Source: Opitutus sp. GAS368 (lineage in GTDB: Bacteria; Verrucomicrobiota; Verrucomicrobiia; Opitutales; Opitutaceae). From it: a stretch of 64,000 nt of DNA. The stretch is taken from assembly GCA_945903465.1 (NCBI GenBank), contig CAMDOF010000006.1:39345-103344 (forward strand), written 5' to 3'. How positions within the stretch are numbered: the first letter of the stretch is position 1; each line of letters starts with the position of its first letter. Shown here one piece after another: positions 9,337 to 17,709 of the stretch. A model generated the notes under the pieces. The model ran no database searches and had not been told where the DNA came from. It saw only the letters and a program-made list of their open reading frames with translations. The position numbers and the translations under genes are program-made.

Positions 9337-9993
9337 ATGCATTTTGGAAATCTTCAACCCAGCCTCTCCGCCCCACTGCCGCGTCTTGATGACGATGACG
9401 ACGACGAAGAGACCCCCCAAAGCGAACGCCGCGCCCAGCGCAACACTCCGGTCGCCCTGTTGATTCAAAAGAAATTCCTCCAGCAGAGAAAGATTTTCCT
9501 TTGGGGCGCCGTCACCGATGAAACCGCTAAAGACCTGACCGAGAAGCTGCTGTATCTCGAGTCAGATGAACCGGGTAAAGACATCACCTTCTACATTAAT
9601 TCACCTGGTGGATCAATCACCGCTGGCATGGCCATTTACGATACGATGCAGCTTGTTACGTCGCCGATTACGGTGGTCGTGACCGGTATGGCGGCGTCGA
9701 TGGGCTCGATTCTCCTGAGCGGGGCCCCCAAGGGACGCCGCCTGCTTTACCCGCACGCGCGCGTCCTGATTCACCAACCATTAATTTCCGGGCGGATGAT
9801 CGGACCCGCCAGCGACATCAATATTCAGGCTAAGGAAATGGAAAAACTCCGCCTAGAATTGAATCAAATCCTCGCCAATGCCTCGGGCCAGCCCATGGAG
9901 ATCATCAACCGCGATACGGATCGCGATTTTTATCTCACCGCGCCCGAAGCGATCGCCTACGGGCTCGCCGATCGGATCGTCGATAAAGTCTGA
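9337..9993 (+). CDS. clpP: ATP-dependent Clp protease proteolytic subunit
   Basis: 218 residues. ClpP forms a double heptameric chamber that degrades proteins fed by a Clp ATPase. The catalytic triad is S121 (GMAASMGSILLSG), H146 (HARVLIHQPL) and D197 (NRDTDRDFYLTAPEA), and NSPGGSITAGMAIYDTMQ is typical. The N-terminus is unusual: about 40 residues precede the core and include a run of Asp/Glu (residues 18-25) and an Arg-rich patch, longer than the usual short propeptide. No clpX or trigger factor gene is adjacent, so it may be a second ClpP copy. The gene is separated from the upstream protease by about 230 bp. Confidence 0.94.
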   Translation: MHFGNLQPSLSAPLPRLDDDDDDEETPQSERRAQRNTPVALLIQKKFLQQRKIFLWGAVTDETAKDLTEKLLYLESDEPGKDITFYINSPGGSITAGMAIYDTMQLVTSPITVVVTGMAASMGSILLSGAPKGRRLLYPHARVLIHQPLISGRMIGPASDINIQAKEMEKLRLELNQILANASGQPMEIINRDTDRDFYLTAPEAIAYGLADRIVDKV

Positions 9994-9997
9994 TTCC

Positions 9998-11659
9998 TCA
10001 AGGGGCGGCGGCTGGGCGTGATTTCTCCGCGGCCGCTGAGATCAAACTATTCCACTCGGTTTGCCAGGCCGCCGCCACCAGCGGCAGGTCGACCGCGAGC
10101 GCCCTCTGCCGTGCTTCCGGCAGCCAGGCGATCTTCAGCGCAGGCGGGCACGAGGCGCCCGCGAGCAAGACCTGCCACACCTCCAGCGCGAGCTGCGGCC
10201 GACCGCACTGCTCTAGACGAAGCGCGGCTTCGCGCGCCAAGGCCGCCTCGTTCAATGAAAATCCTTGGCGCAAGCGCACGAAACCCAGCGCCTGACCCGC
10301 GCGGCCAAGATCGCCCGCCGCCGACCACTGGCGCGCCAACTCAACCCCGACCGCTAAGTGCGGCCGCTCGCGTTGCAAACTCGCGGCCCAGGCAAGCGCC
10401 TCCTCCCCTCGCCCCGCTGCCGCCCACTCGCGCATCCTCCGCAACGTCGCATACCCCGCAAGTTCCTCTGGCAATTTCAAAAAATTCTCCATCTGCGCCG
10501 CCCACGACACCGTCCATGGACGATACAAGGGATCGCCAATCAACACACCCTGCCAACTCAGCGCCTTGATCGAATAATAGGCCGCTTCCGCCAAGGTCGA
10601 CCCGCGCGCCAACGCCCGCAAAAACAAATGAGGTTGATGCGTCAACTCGAGGTAGGGTTCGTAAACATTTCCCAACGTCGCGGTCACCCCTCGCGCCACG
10701 AAAGGCCCCGCCCAGCCACGATCGCTCACTCTCAGCGAGCTGGCCGAATGACTATGAATATGGAGGGCAATCGCACCTGGAGGAAAACGAAAACCAGGCA
10801 GCGCAAACGGGCCCTCCACGTTTTCAGCATACCAACCAAAATAAAGGACGGGCGCATCGATCCGCGCCGTGGCCAGCATCGTCGAATCAGACCGGTCCAC
10901 AGCCGGGGCAAAACCCAGCGCGGCCAACTGCGCCGCGACCGATTCCAACCACGGATCACCTATGTCGTCACGATTAGCAATGTCCACGTACGCCCGGCCC
11001 AGCAGCCCCGTCCGCTCCGCCGCGACCGCACGATCCACCAAACTGTTCGCCGCCTCCGCGGTCGGCCCATCTAAGCGCGCGACCCGAATGACCTCACCGA
11101 GTGCTGCCGCCGATGGGCGGTCGTTCGCAAACAAAGGATTCTCCACAAAAGCTGTAATCGGATAATTAGACCGAGCCAGCAGGCTGAGCTCCGAGTCCAC
11201 CGAGCCGGCGTTCGTACGAAACTCCCGCCGCTTCGTGAGCGGGAGAACTTCCGAAAAATACTCAGCGGCATGCGCAATTTTCAAAGGCACTCCACGACAA
11301 ATGACCAAGGCCTCAATCCGATGACCGGACACCGCCATTTTCTGCCGACCTAAACCATCGGTCAGCGCCATCGGGATAGCATCAATCCACCGTGCTGCCA
11401 CGAGCTGCGTCAACAAAGGCTGCCAGAGCGCGCTAATAAATTCCGGCCAAGTGATTTCTTCTGCATTCGGCAAGCGCAGCGCGATGATATTGGCCATCGG
11501 CACTCCGCGCGCTTCCGCATAATGCCGAGCAATCCGGACCGAATCCGCGTCGGTCAGGTTCGCCACTAAAATCACCCGTTCCGCCCGCGGCGACTCTCCG
11601 GCCCATCCGACCACCGCCGCCCAAATCCCGACGACGGCGCACCAGTAGCCACCTTTCAT
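9998..11659 (-). CDS. TIGR03790 family protein
   Basis: 553 residues from ATG 11659, chosen because it overlaps the crcB stop as ATGA; a longer ORF reads into crcB. A signal-like hydrophobic start (GGYWCAVVGIWAAVVGWAG) is followed by VILVANLTDADSVRIARHYA, GVPMANIIALRLP and a long middle with LVICRGVPLKI, which match the TIGR03790 family of uncharacterised bacterial proteins. The middle section HIHSHSASSLRV and WAGPFVARGVTATLGNVYEP is also family-like. The C-terminal 150 residues are rich in TPR-like Ala/Leu helices. It is the last gene of the minus-strand S1/P1 nuclease-crcB-TIGR03790 set. Biochemical function is unknown. Confidence 0.8.
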   Translation of the reverse strand: MKGGYWCAVVGIWAAVVGWAGESPRAERVILVANLTDADSVRIARHYAEARGVPMANIIALRLPNAEEITWPEFISALWQPLLTQLVAARWIDAIPMALTDGLGRQKMAVSGHRIEALVICRGVPLKIAHAAEYFSEVLPLTKRREFRTNAGSVDSELSLLARSNYPITAFVENPLFANDRPSAAALGEVIRVARLDGPTAEAANSLVDRAVAAERTGLLGRAYVDIANRDDIGDPWLESVAAQLAALGFAPAVDRSDSTMLATARIDAPVLYFGWYAENVEGPFALPGFRFPPGAIALHIHSHSASSLRVSDRGWAGPFVARGVTATLGNVYEPYLELTHQPHLFLRALARGSTLAEAAYYSIKALSWQGVLIGDPLYRPWTVSWAAQMENFLKLPEELAGYATLRRMREWAAAGRGEEALAWAASLQRERPHLAVGVELARQWSAAGDLGRAGQALGFVRLRQGFSLNEAALAREAALRLEQCGRPQLALEVWQVLLAGASCPPALKIAWLPEARQRALAVDLPLVAAAWQTEWNSLISAAAEKSRPAAAP

Positions 11660-12024
11660 CGCGCGAGTCGCCACCCCAGCCACGTCGCCCCCAGGCATCC
11701 CGCCAGCGAAATCACCACGTTCAAAATTCCCCCAGTCCAATTCCCTTTCTGCATCTGCTCAATCGTCTGCCAGCTGAACGTCGAAAAAGTCGTGAAGCCA
11801 CCGCACACGCCCACCACCCAAAAACTATGCGCACGCCCACTTTCACCCGAGTCAAGCAGGGCGAACCTCGCCATCAAAATACCGATCAAGCAGGAACCCG
11901 CCACATTCACCAAGACCGTCGCCCACGGGAGCCGGCCCGCCGGAATCAACTGACCAGCCAGCGCCCTGATCACCGAGCCGAGCCCGCCACCGAGCGCCAC
12001 CCAGCCCAGCGCTGCCCACTTCAT
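11656..12024 (-). CDS. crcB: fluoride efflux channel CrcB/Fluc
   Basis: 122 residues with four predicted membrane helices, the standard size of a Fluc subunit, which works as an antiparallel dimer exporting fluoride. Conserved features seen: GGGLGSVIRAL near the N-terminus, N40 in the VLVNVAGSCLIG helix, and GGFTTFSTFSWQ (residues 75-86) with the phenylalanine/threonine track. The start overlaps the stop of the S1/P1 nuclease gene by 4 bp and the stop overlaps the TIGR03790 start by 4 bp, so the three are translationally coupled. I did not find a convincing fluoride riboswitch upstream of the set. Confidence 0.95.
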   Translation of the reverse strand: MKWAALGWVALGGGLGSVIRALAGQLIPAGRLPWATVLVNVAGSCLIGILMARFALLDSGESGRAHSFWVVGVCGGFTTFSTFSWQTIEQMQKGNWTGGILNVVISLAGCLGATWLGWRLAR

Positions 12025-13073
12025 GGCGAGGCGGGCTTGCGCGAGCGCACGGGATCGGCCCGCTTACCCAGTTGCGTCCGTAAATAGGTGTCGACCGGTG
12101 CCGACTGCCAGGCCGTCAACCAGACGCAAGCCAACATCTGCCCACCCACCAGCAACTGCTCCGAAATAAAAGCCCGTCCTTCCGCCGTGATCGCTTGGGC
12201 GCCATGGCCCAATAGCCCGGCTTTTTCCAGAACGTACAACGGCTCCACCCGCGCATTCTGAGCGATCACATGCTCCAGCATCGCTACAAAAAATGGATCG
12301 CGACCATCACTCCGCGCCATGACCCTGATCGGCTCCGCCGGGGTGACGCGCGCGCGCAGCTCCGGGAGTTTGAGCTGCGCCTTAGCCGCGAAGCCGCCAT
12401 CGATCCACGAGTGAAATCCTCGCCAGACGGTATAGCCTTGGGGGTTGGCGCCGCTCCATCCATTATAGTGCACCGTCGTGTGCAGGGGCTGCGCAGAGTC
12501 ACCCACGTAGTGAGCGAGTATCCCCATCATGTTCACGATATCCGCGCGCGCGTTGAAAATCTCCCCATCGGTCCCGCCCACCTCAACAAACGCCTTCCAA
12601 GAAGAAATCGCGGCCCGCAACTTGTGATAATATTCCGCCATGGCCCAGGGCGAAAAACCGGGCCACTCCTGCGTGTGATCACTATTTTTCGCCGGATCAA
12701 TCTCGTGAAACTTGGCGATATTCGCCGCTCGGCCCGCCGCAAACGAAACCACAAAATCATAACGAAGCGACGATACCCGCCGTATATCGAGACCCGCGTC
12801 AGCAATCTGTTCCACATCAAAAAAATGATCCGTCCAACTCCCGCCCGATTGCCGCAACCACGGATCCACGCTGCGCCAACGATCCGGCACATTAGCTAAA
12901 AAAGCGATCCGCTCGGCCTCGGCCGGCCCTTGCACGAAATCAGGGAAATCCTTGGGCAAGGCGGCCAGCGCGAGTTGGCTCACCAAACTGTGGCAAACGG
13001 CGTCCCAAGCTCGCACCGGCCACGTCAACAACCCCACCGCTCCGATCGCTAAAAATGAAAGACGTATGCACAT
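12021..13073 (-). CDS. S1/P1 nuclease family protein, secreted
   Basis: 350 residues from ATG 13073; a longer ORF exists, but this ATG places a clean signal peptide (CIRLSFLAIGAVGLLTWPVRA) directly before W23. In S1/P1 nucleases the mature N-terminal Trp is itself a zinc ligand, and the ligand pattern is reproduced: W23 and H28 (WDAVCH), D64 (NVPD), H83 (TDHFF), H188 and D192 (HYVGD), H198 (QPLH), H221 and D225 (HSWID). The family cleaves single-stranded DNA/RNA and 3'-phosphomonoesters with three zinc ions, so this is likely an exported nutrient-scavenging nuclease. It is the first gene of the coupled set with crcB and the TIGR03790 gene. Confidence 0.9.
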   Translation of the reverse strand: MCIRLSFLAIGAVGLLTWPVRAWDAVCHSLVSQLALAALPKDFPDFVQGPAEAERIAFLANVPDRWRSVDPWLRQSGGSWTDHFFDVEQIADAGLDIRRVSSLRYDFVVSFAAGRAANIAKFHEIDPAKNSDHTQEWPGFSPWAMAEYYHKLRAAISSWKAFVEVGGTDGEIFNARADIVNMMGILAHYVGDSAQPLHTTVHYNGWSGANPQGYTVWRGFHSWIDGGFAAKAQLKLPELRARVTPAEPIRVMARSDGRDPFFVAMLEHVIAQNARVEPLYVLEKAGLLGHGAQAITAEGRAFISEQLLVGGQMLACVWLTAWQSAPVDTYLRTQLGKRADPVRSRKPASP

Positions 13074-13242
13074 GTTTAAATTTCTATCAGCGTGCCATTC
13101 GCCTTTGCGGGAGGCAAGATCTTCGGCCGAGCGGTTGGACGGCCTGCCCATCGGCTGATCTCAGCAACGCCCGTGGTGAGATCTCACCCGGCCAGCGCTC
13201 CTGCCGGCGCCGCCAGGCGCATTCACCCCGGCCCAGAAACGG

Positions 13243-14358
13243 CTACGGAGCCCGCCCCGGCCCCCCCGCCCGCCCCCCAGCAGCGGCGCGACTCACACCC
13301 GCTAGCCTCGTACTGTAATCACTAATACCCGCCACCAAGGCCGCGGCAAGCTGCTGGCGATACTCCAGCGTGCCAATCTTCCGAGCTTCCGCCGTACTCG
13401 TTAAGAAACCGCACTCAATCAAGACACCGGGGCAATCCAAGCCTCGCAATACCCCCCAATGCGCGAGCTTTTTTCCACGATCGAACGTTTTCAGATCCAG
13501 CACAAAGCGCCGATGCACGGCATGGGCCAACACCGCGCTCCAATGATCGTGTCGATTGACCGGCGCCGCAGTCCGCTCCGCGTCATTCGGCTCACGCGGG
13601 CTCCATGAATTCGTGGAACGTTGCAGGGGCGGCGCAAAGGTAAAAACTTCGACCCCGGAAGTTTTGTTGTCACGCGGCAACGCGTTAAAATGAATACTCA
13701 CGAAGAGATCCGCCCGCGCGGTATTCGAAATAACCGTACGCTGAGTCAACTCAAGAAAGCTATCGCTCTCCCTCGTAAGAACCACGCTAAACCCCGCACT
13801 CTCCAATCCTTTTTTTACCCGCCGGGCCACATCCAGCGCGTAGGTTTTCTCCAGCGCGCTCGTCCCGTTGTCTTTGCCCCCGTGCCCAGGGTCCAACACC
13901 ACGACTTTTACCGGCGCCGGCGCCGCCACCCCACGCCCCGGTTGCAACAGCGGCGCCAAACTCAGATCTGCATCCACGCGGCTGAGATACAACGCCCCAG
14001 CCGACTCCACCACGGGATCACCCAAGAACACCCGCAGACCCTCCACAAGCGCCTCACGCCCATCTCGCTCCACCACGACGCGCCCTCTCGGACCGGCGAG
14101 CGTCGCCTGCTTCCCCCGTTCGCTCAGCGTCAGCGACAGTCCCAGCCGACCGCCGAAATCGGCCAGTTTCACGTAATCACGCCCGCCGATTTTTTTGAGG
14201 GCCAAGGGGACCTCCGGCACGACGGGCGCGGGCGCACCAGGCCGAGAGGGGGCGGCCCGCGAAGGCTCCTGCGCCGGCAGCTCCGCACTGACGAAAAAAA
14301 ACAGGCACCTGCAGAACAATAACCCCGCCGCCAAACCCGCGGGCGGCCAAACGTTCAC
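13243..14358 (-). CDS. N-acetylmuramoyl-L-alanine amidase (Amidase_3)
   Basis: 371 residues with GTG start; the start overlaps the infC stop by 4 bp (GTGA). A hydrophobic N-terminal segment (LAAGLLFCRCLFFFVSA) acts as signal or anchor. Residues about 50-140 resemble a copper-amine-oxidase N-like domain (IGGRDYVKLADFGGRLG...), then the zinc amidase domain: H159 in VVVLDPGHGGKDNGT, E170, H223 in VSIHFNALP, and a late GVLIECGFLTSTAEA with the catalytic Glu. The enzyme cuts the amide bond between MurNAc and the stem peptide in peptidoglycan. The C-terminus has a Gly/Ala/Arg tail. Coupling to infC is unusual. Confidence 0.92.
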   Translation of the reverse strand: MNVWPPAGLAAGLLFCRCLFFFVSAELPAQEPSRAAPSRPGAPAPVVPEVPLALKKIGGRDYVKLADFGGRLGLSLTLSERGKQATLAGPRGRVVVERDGREALVEGLRVFLGDPVVESAGALYLSRVDADLSLAPLLQPGRGVAAPAPVKVVVLDPGHGGKDNGTSALEKTYALDVARRVKKGLESAGFSVVLTRESDSFLELTQRTVISNTARADLFVSIHFNALPRDNKTSGVEVFTFAPPLQRSTNSWSPREPNDAERTAAPVNRHDHWSAVLAHAVHRRFVLDLKTFDRGKKLAHWGVLRGLDCPGVLIECGFLTSTAEARKIGTLEYRQQLAAALVAGISDYSTRLAGVSRAAAGGRAGGPGRAP

Positions 14359-15050
14359 TTCGAATCGGAATCTGCGGCCGAATCATCCTCGCTGTCGCCA
14401 TTGCCCTGCTGACTTGGATCGTTGGGATCGTGCTCAGCGCGATTCTCATCGGGCTGATGGAACTTCGGTTTGCGCTTATTCACTGGCAACGGCGTGAGCA
14501 TCACGTGGATATTCCGGCCGATTAACTTGGGCTCGGCATCCGGGTGCCCCATCCCGAGCAGATCCGCCACGGCGCGCTTCATCACATTAAAGCCCAACTC
14601 GGTGTGCGCCATTTCGCGTCCGCGAAACTTGAGACGCATCTTCACCTTATTCCCGTGATCGAGAAACTGCTCGGCGTGCCGCAACTTGGTCTCGAAATCA
14701 TGCTGCTCAATGCGCGCGGTAAACTCGATTTCCTTGATCTTGCTCGCCGTCGATTTCGCGTTCGAGTGCTTCTTCTGCTCCTCGTAAACATACTTGCCGA
14801 AATCCATGATGCGGCAGACGGGCGGGGTCGCATTCGGCGCCACCTCGACCAAGTCCAAGCCATTCTCCAGTGCAAGATTCACGGCCTTCGCCGTATCCAA
14901 AATCCCCAGTTGCTTGCCCTCTGGAGAAATTACCCGAACTGTCGGGGTCTTGATGCGATGATTGCGGCGAATGGCCGCGAACGGGTCGACATTGCGACGT
15001 TGATAGGAGCCTGGGCGGCTGGCGCCAGCGGAAGGGAACGAAGTGGCCAT
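14355..15050 (-). CDS. infC: translation initiation factor IF-3
   Basis: 231 residues from ATG 15050; an upstream in-frame TTG adds one residue. IF-3 binds the 30S subunit and checks start codon and initiator tRNA. Recognisable parts: VRVISPEGKQLGI, LALENGLDLVEVAPNATPPVCRIMDFGKYVYE (N domain and linker), then FTARIEQHDFETKLRHAEQFL and KMRLKFRGREMAHTELG (C domain). It has a 25-30 residue N-terminal extension and a long acidic, Ser/Asp-rich C-terminal tail after KPKFHQPDEN, beyond the normal ~180 residues. rpmI and rplT, the usual neighbours, are not next to it; an amidase gene overlaps its stop instead. Confidence 0.96.
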   Translation of the reverse strand: MATSFPSAGASRPGSYQRRNVDPFAAIRRNHRIKTPTVRVISPEGKQLGILDTAKAVNLALENGLDLVEVAPNATPPVCRIMDFGKYVYEEQKKHSNAKSTASKIKEIEFTARIEQHDFETKLRHAEQFLDHGNKVKMRLKFRGREMAHTELGFNVMKRAVADLLGMGHPDAEPKLIGRNIHVMLTPLPVNKRKPKFHQPDENRAEHDPNDPSQQGNGDSEDDSAADSDSK

Positions 15051-15315
15051 CAATAAGAGTTATGACGAAGGACTAAAAAGCTTGTTTGTGAGCAAAAAAC
15101 CGACGGGGGCAAGGGTTATTTCAGCCGTCGTAATTTCAGACCACGGCGGATTTTTTTCCTCGGCACCTGAAGCGCGAAAGGGTGGAACGTGCGCTCCGCG
15201 CTCGGTTAGTTTTATGCCGACAGCAGAAAGCGCCCGGAGCGCACGATCCACTTTCTGAGCCGGTCTTTGCAAAAGTCCGCCGTGAATTCCAGACGTCGGG
15301 CCGCCGCTCCGTCCG

Positions 15316-15774
15316 CTAAATGCTAAAACTCTCCCCGCAAGAACAACTCGCCTTCGCGTTCGGATTTGAAAATTTGAAACCACCCGCCACGAGTGCGTGC
15401 GAGTAATCAACGTGCGTGCCCTTCAGATAAAGCGCGCTCTTGCTGTCGACCACCACGGCCACGCCGCCCGTCCGCACCAGAATGTCCCCGCGCTTCGGAA
15501 GCGCCACAAATTTCATCTTGTAACTGAGCCCATTGCACCCCCCTCCACTGATCGCGACACGCAGAAAGTCGCCCTGCTTTTCACGAGCCACCAGGCTCGC
15601 CACCTTCCGCCCCGCCGACTCAGTGAATAGCACCAGCCGCTCGTTGCCTTCGCGCACACCCTCCACTCCCGCTACGGGGCTTGGCGCAGCCGAAAGCACC
15701 GACGAGGGCGCACCCGCTGGCGCCTGAGCAATATCAGAGAGAGCAGAATCCATTAACTCCACCAAAGCGGACAT
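15316..15774 (-). CDS. HesB/IscA-type iron-sulfur cluster insertion protein
   Basis: 152 residues from ATG 15774; a second ATG at 15753 has a GGTGGAG just before it and may be the true start. The last ~105 residues are an IscA/ErpA domain with the three conserved cysteines, C80 (ISGGGCNGLSYKM), C144 and C146 (SCSCGESF). Such A-type carriers deliver Fe-S clusters to apo-proteins. The preceding ~45 residues are low-complexity Ala/Pro/Ser and are not part of the family. The ORF continues much further upstream but that extension is Arg-rich, opposes the DUF3500 gene region and is not credible. Confidence 0.88.
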   Translation of the reverse strand: MSALVELMDSALSDIAQAPAGAPSSVLSAAPSPVAGVEGVREGNERLVLFTESAGRKVASLVAREKQGDFLRVAISGGGCNGLSYKMKFVALPKRGDILVRTGGVAVVVDSKSALYLKGTHVDYSHALVAGGFKFSNPNAKASCSCGESFSI

Positions 15775-15859
15775 TTCCGCAGGCGCAACCCTTTCGCACA
15801 ACGCGTTCAGCCTCTCGCCCTTTCTCACCACCCGCCGCAGCCGCCCGGCCGCCCCCCCG

Positions 15860-15970
15860 CCGTCGGGCGCACCTGCCGTCGCGCACACCTGACATTGCGC
15901 GGTGGGGGCAGCCCAAATGCTGCGCGCTGGGGACGTCGCGCGCACCTGCCGTCGCGCGCACCTGCCACTG
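15860..15970. repeat. degenerate GC-rich direct repeats
   Basis: The phrase CGCACCTGCCGTCGCGC recurs (about 15869 and 15942) together with shorter ACCTGCCAC / ACCTGACATTG variants. The block lies in the divergent spacer between the IscA-like gene and the DUF3500 gene and may inflate ORF lengths on both strands. Confidence 0.5.
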
Positions 15971-16069
15971 GTCCTCGCGGCCACGCGGATTTTTTTACGG
16001 GTTCGGGAATCCAAGATTGATCGCCGCTCTGACCTTGCAGCGCGCCGCGCTATCGTGCTTAACCGAACC

Positions 16070-17098
16070 GTGCGTTTCACCCCTAATCTCCTCCTCATTC
16101 TCACGCTAGCGATCTCCGCGCCCTGGGCGCGCGCTCACGAGGCGGCCGCCGACATGGTCGCCGCCGCCAATCAACTGCTCGCTACGCTCACCGCCGAACA
16201 GAGAAAAGAGGCGATCTACCCGCTCACCGACGCCGAACGCGAAAACTGGAATTTCGTGCCGATCGAGCGCCATGGTCTGCCCCTGAAAAAAATGTCCACG
16301 GAACAAGCCGCCCTCGGCTTCGCCTTACTCCGGACCGGCCTCAGTCCGAGCGGCGTCGCCAAAGCCAGCGCGATCATGCAACTCGAGATACTTCTGAAGG
16401 AACTCGAAAACGATAAGCCTGCCGGTCGGCGAAACCCGACGATGTATTTCATCACCATTTTCGGAGAGCCGGCTGGTAACAAATCGTGGGGCTGGCGCTT
16501 TGAGGGGCATCATATGTCTTTCAACTTCACGGTCGTTGACGGCAAACATGTATTTTTTGCGCCCGCCTTTATGGGCACCAACCCAGCTGAAGTGAGGCAA
16601 GGACCACGCAAGGGGGAACGCGTCCTCGGCGAGGAAGAAGACCTCGGCCTCGCCCTGATTAACTCCTTGGATGCGGCCCAGAAAAAAATCGCCATTTTTG
16701 CAGAGAAAGCCCTCACCGAAATCGTCACGAAGAACGACAAGCGCGTGAGCCCACTTTCACCCGTCGGTATCGCGGCCACTCAGCTCAACCCAGCCCAGCG
16801 CGAGAAACTCATCGCCCTCGTAAAGCTCTACCTCGGCCGCGCTCGCCCTGAGCTCGCCGCCGACGCCTTCGCCGCCGCCACGGCCACGGGTCTCGAAAAA
16901 ATCACGTTTGCTTGGGCCGGTGGTCTCGATCGCAGCCAGCAGACTTACTACCGGCTACAAGGCCCCACCTTCCTCATCGAATTCGATAACTCCCAAGGTA
17001 ACGGCAACCATGTACACTCGACGGTGCGCGATTTCAAAGGTGATTTCGGTCACGATCTGCTCGCGCGCCATTACGCCGAGCAACACGGTAAAAAATAA
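16070..17098 (+). CDS. DUF3500 family secreted protein
   Basis: About 342 residues from GTG 16070, chosen because it starts a clear signal peptide (RFTPNLLLILTLAISAPWARA); GTG 16055 is an alternative. The mature part shows DUF3500 signatures: a WNFVPIERHGLPLKKM segment, WGWRFEGHHMSFNFTVVDG, FAPAFMGTNPAEVRQGPRKGERVL, and near the end ITFAWAGG and FLIEFDNSQGNGNHVHSTVRDF. The conserved His and acidic residues in GHH and NHVHSTVRD suggest a metal or ligand site, but the family has no assigned activity. It is alone on the + strand between minus-strand genes. Confidence 0.87.
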   Translation: MRFTPNLLLILTLAISAPWARAHEAAADMVAAANQLLATLTAEQRKEAIYPLTDAERENWNFVPIERHGLPLKKMSTEQAALGFALLRTGLSPSGVAKASAIMQLEILLKELENDKPAGRRNPTMYFITIFGEPAGNKSWGWRFEGHHMSFNFTVVDGKHVFFAPAFMGTNPAEVRQGPRKGERVLGEEEDLGLALINSLDAAQKKIAIFAEKALTEIVTKNDKRVSPLSPVGIAATQLNPAQREKLIALVKLYLGRARPELAADAFAAATATGLEKITFAWAGGLDRSQQTYYRLQGPTFLIEFDNSQGNGNHVHSTVRDFKGDFGHDLLARHYAEQHGKK

Positions 17099-17709
17099 CG
17101 CCGCAACCCGGCTCCGATCACCGTCGACTGGCAGGAGCCCGAACAAAGTCGCCCGCTCCCTGCCACCGGCGACCGCCGCTGGGCGGGTGATTAAAAAATG
17201 TTAGAGAGGGGGGGGACGGCTGAATTGCCACGCGCTCTTTCCCGCAGCAGAAACGCGGTGCCCAAAAAGGCAGGCGCCAGCAAACGGGTCGGGAGTGACC
17301 ACGGCGGATCTACATACCGTCGGGTGATTAAGGCTCCCCGAGCCTGAAAACACGCCTGCTCCCGTAGCGTCAAACCGATCTCTTGCCCGGATCGTTCTCT
17401 TAGTTTCAAGCCTGAGACGCCATCAACCCCGGAAAACTATTTCGCTCGGTGCGCACTCGCCAACGCGCCCAGCCGAAACGTACTCGGCGAGCGCAAAAAT
17501 TCACCCATCAGCTTGGGTATGATCGAACGGTCGCGGCGCTCCGTTCCCTCAATATAGCCATTTTTTAGAGACTCAGGCTTTAATTGGCCAGGTGCTCCGA
17601 GCACCAGCGAGCGGACGGATTACCGCTCGCGGCTGCGGAAAAATTCCCCCTTCAAGTCACACTCAGACTACACGATCTACCCCACGCCTTTCACCAAAGA
17701 AGGCATGCT
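17099..17709. other. intergenic stretch with a possible gene remnant on -
   Basis: No intact gene. On the minus strand 17437-17619 is open and reads like protein (RSLVLGAPGQLKPESLKNG, then DRSIIPKLMGEFLRSP and LGALASAHRAK before a stop) but it is only about 60 codons, is closed by a TAA upstream, and matches no family I know; it may be the tail of a decayed gene. The rest shows nothing supportable. Confidence 0.4.

Noticed and set aside
13074..13160. Possible fluoride riboswitch upstream of the S1/P1-crcB-TIGR03790 set (GATG, AACCGC and CTGATAG words on the minus strand).
   Set aside because: The words occur but the pairing that defines the motif (GATG-flanking stem, pseudoknot, and TGATG closing strand) cannot be formed in the right order.
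15775..16104. 110-residue N-terminal extension of the IscA-like protein.
   Set aside because: Arg-rich, without family similarity, and antisense to the start of the DUF3500 gene; an internal ATG fits the family.
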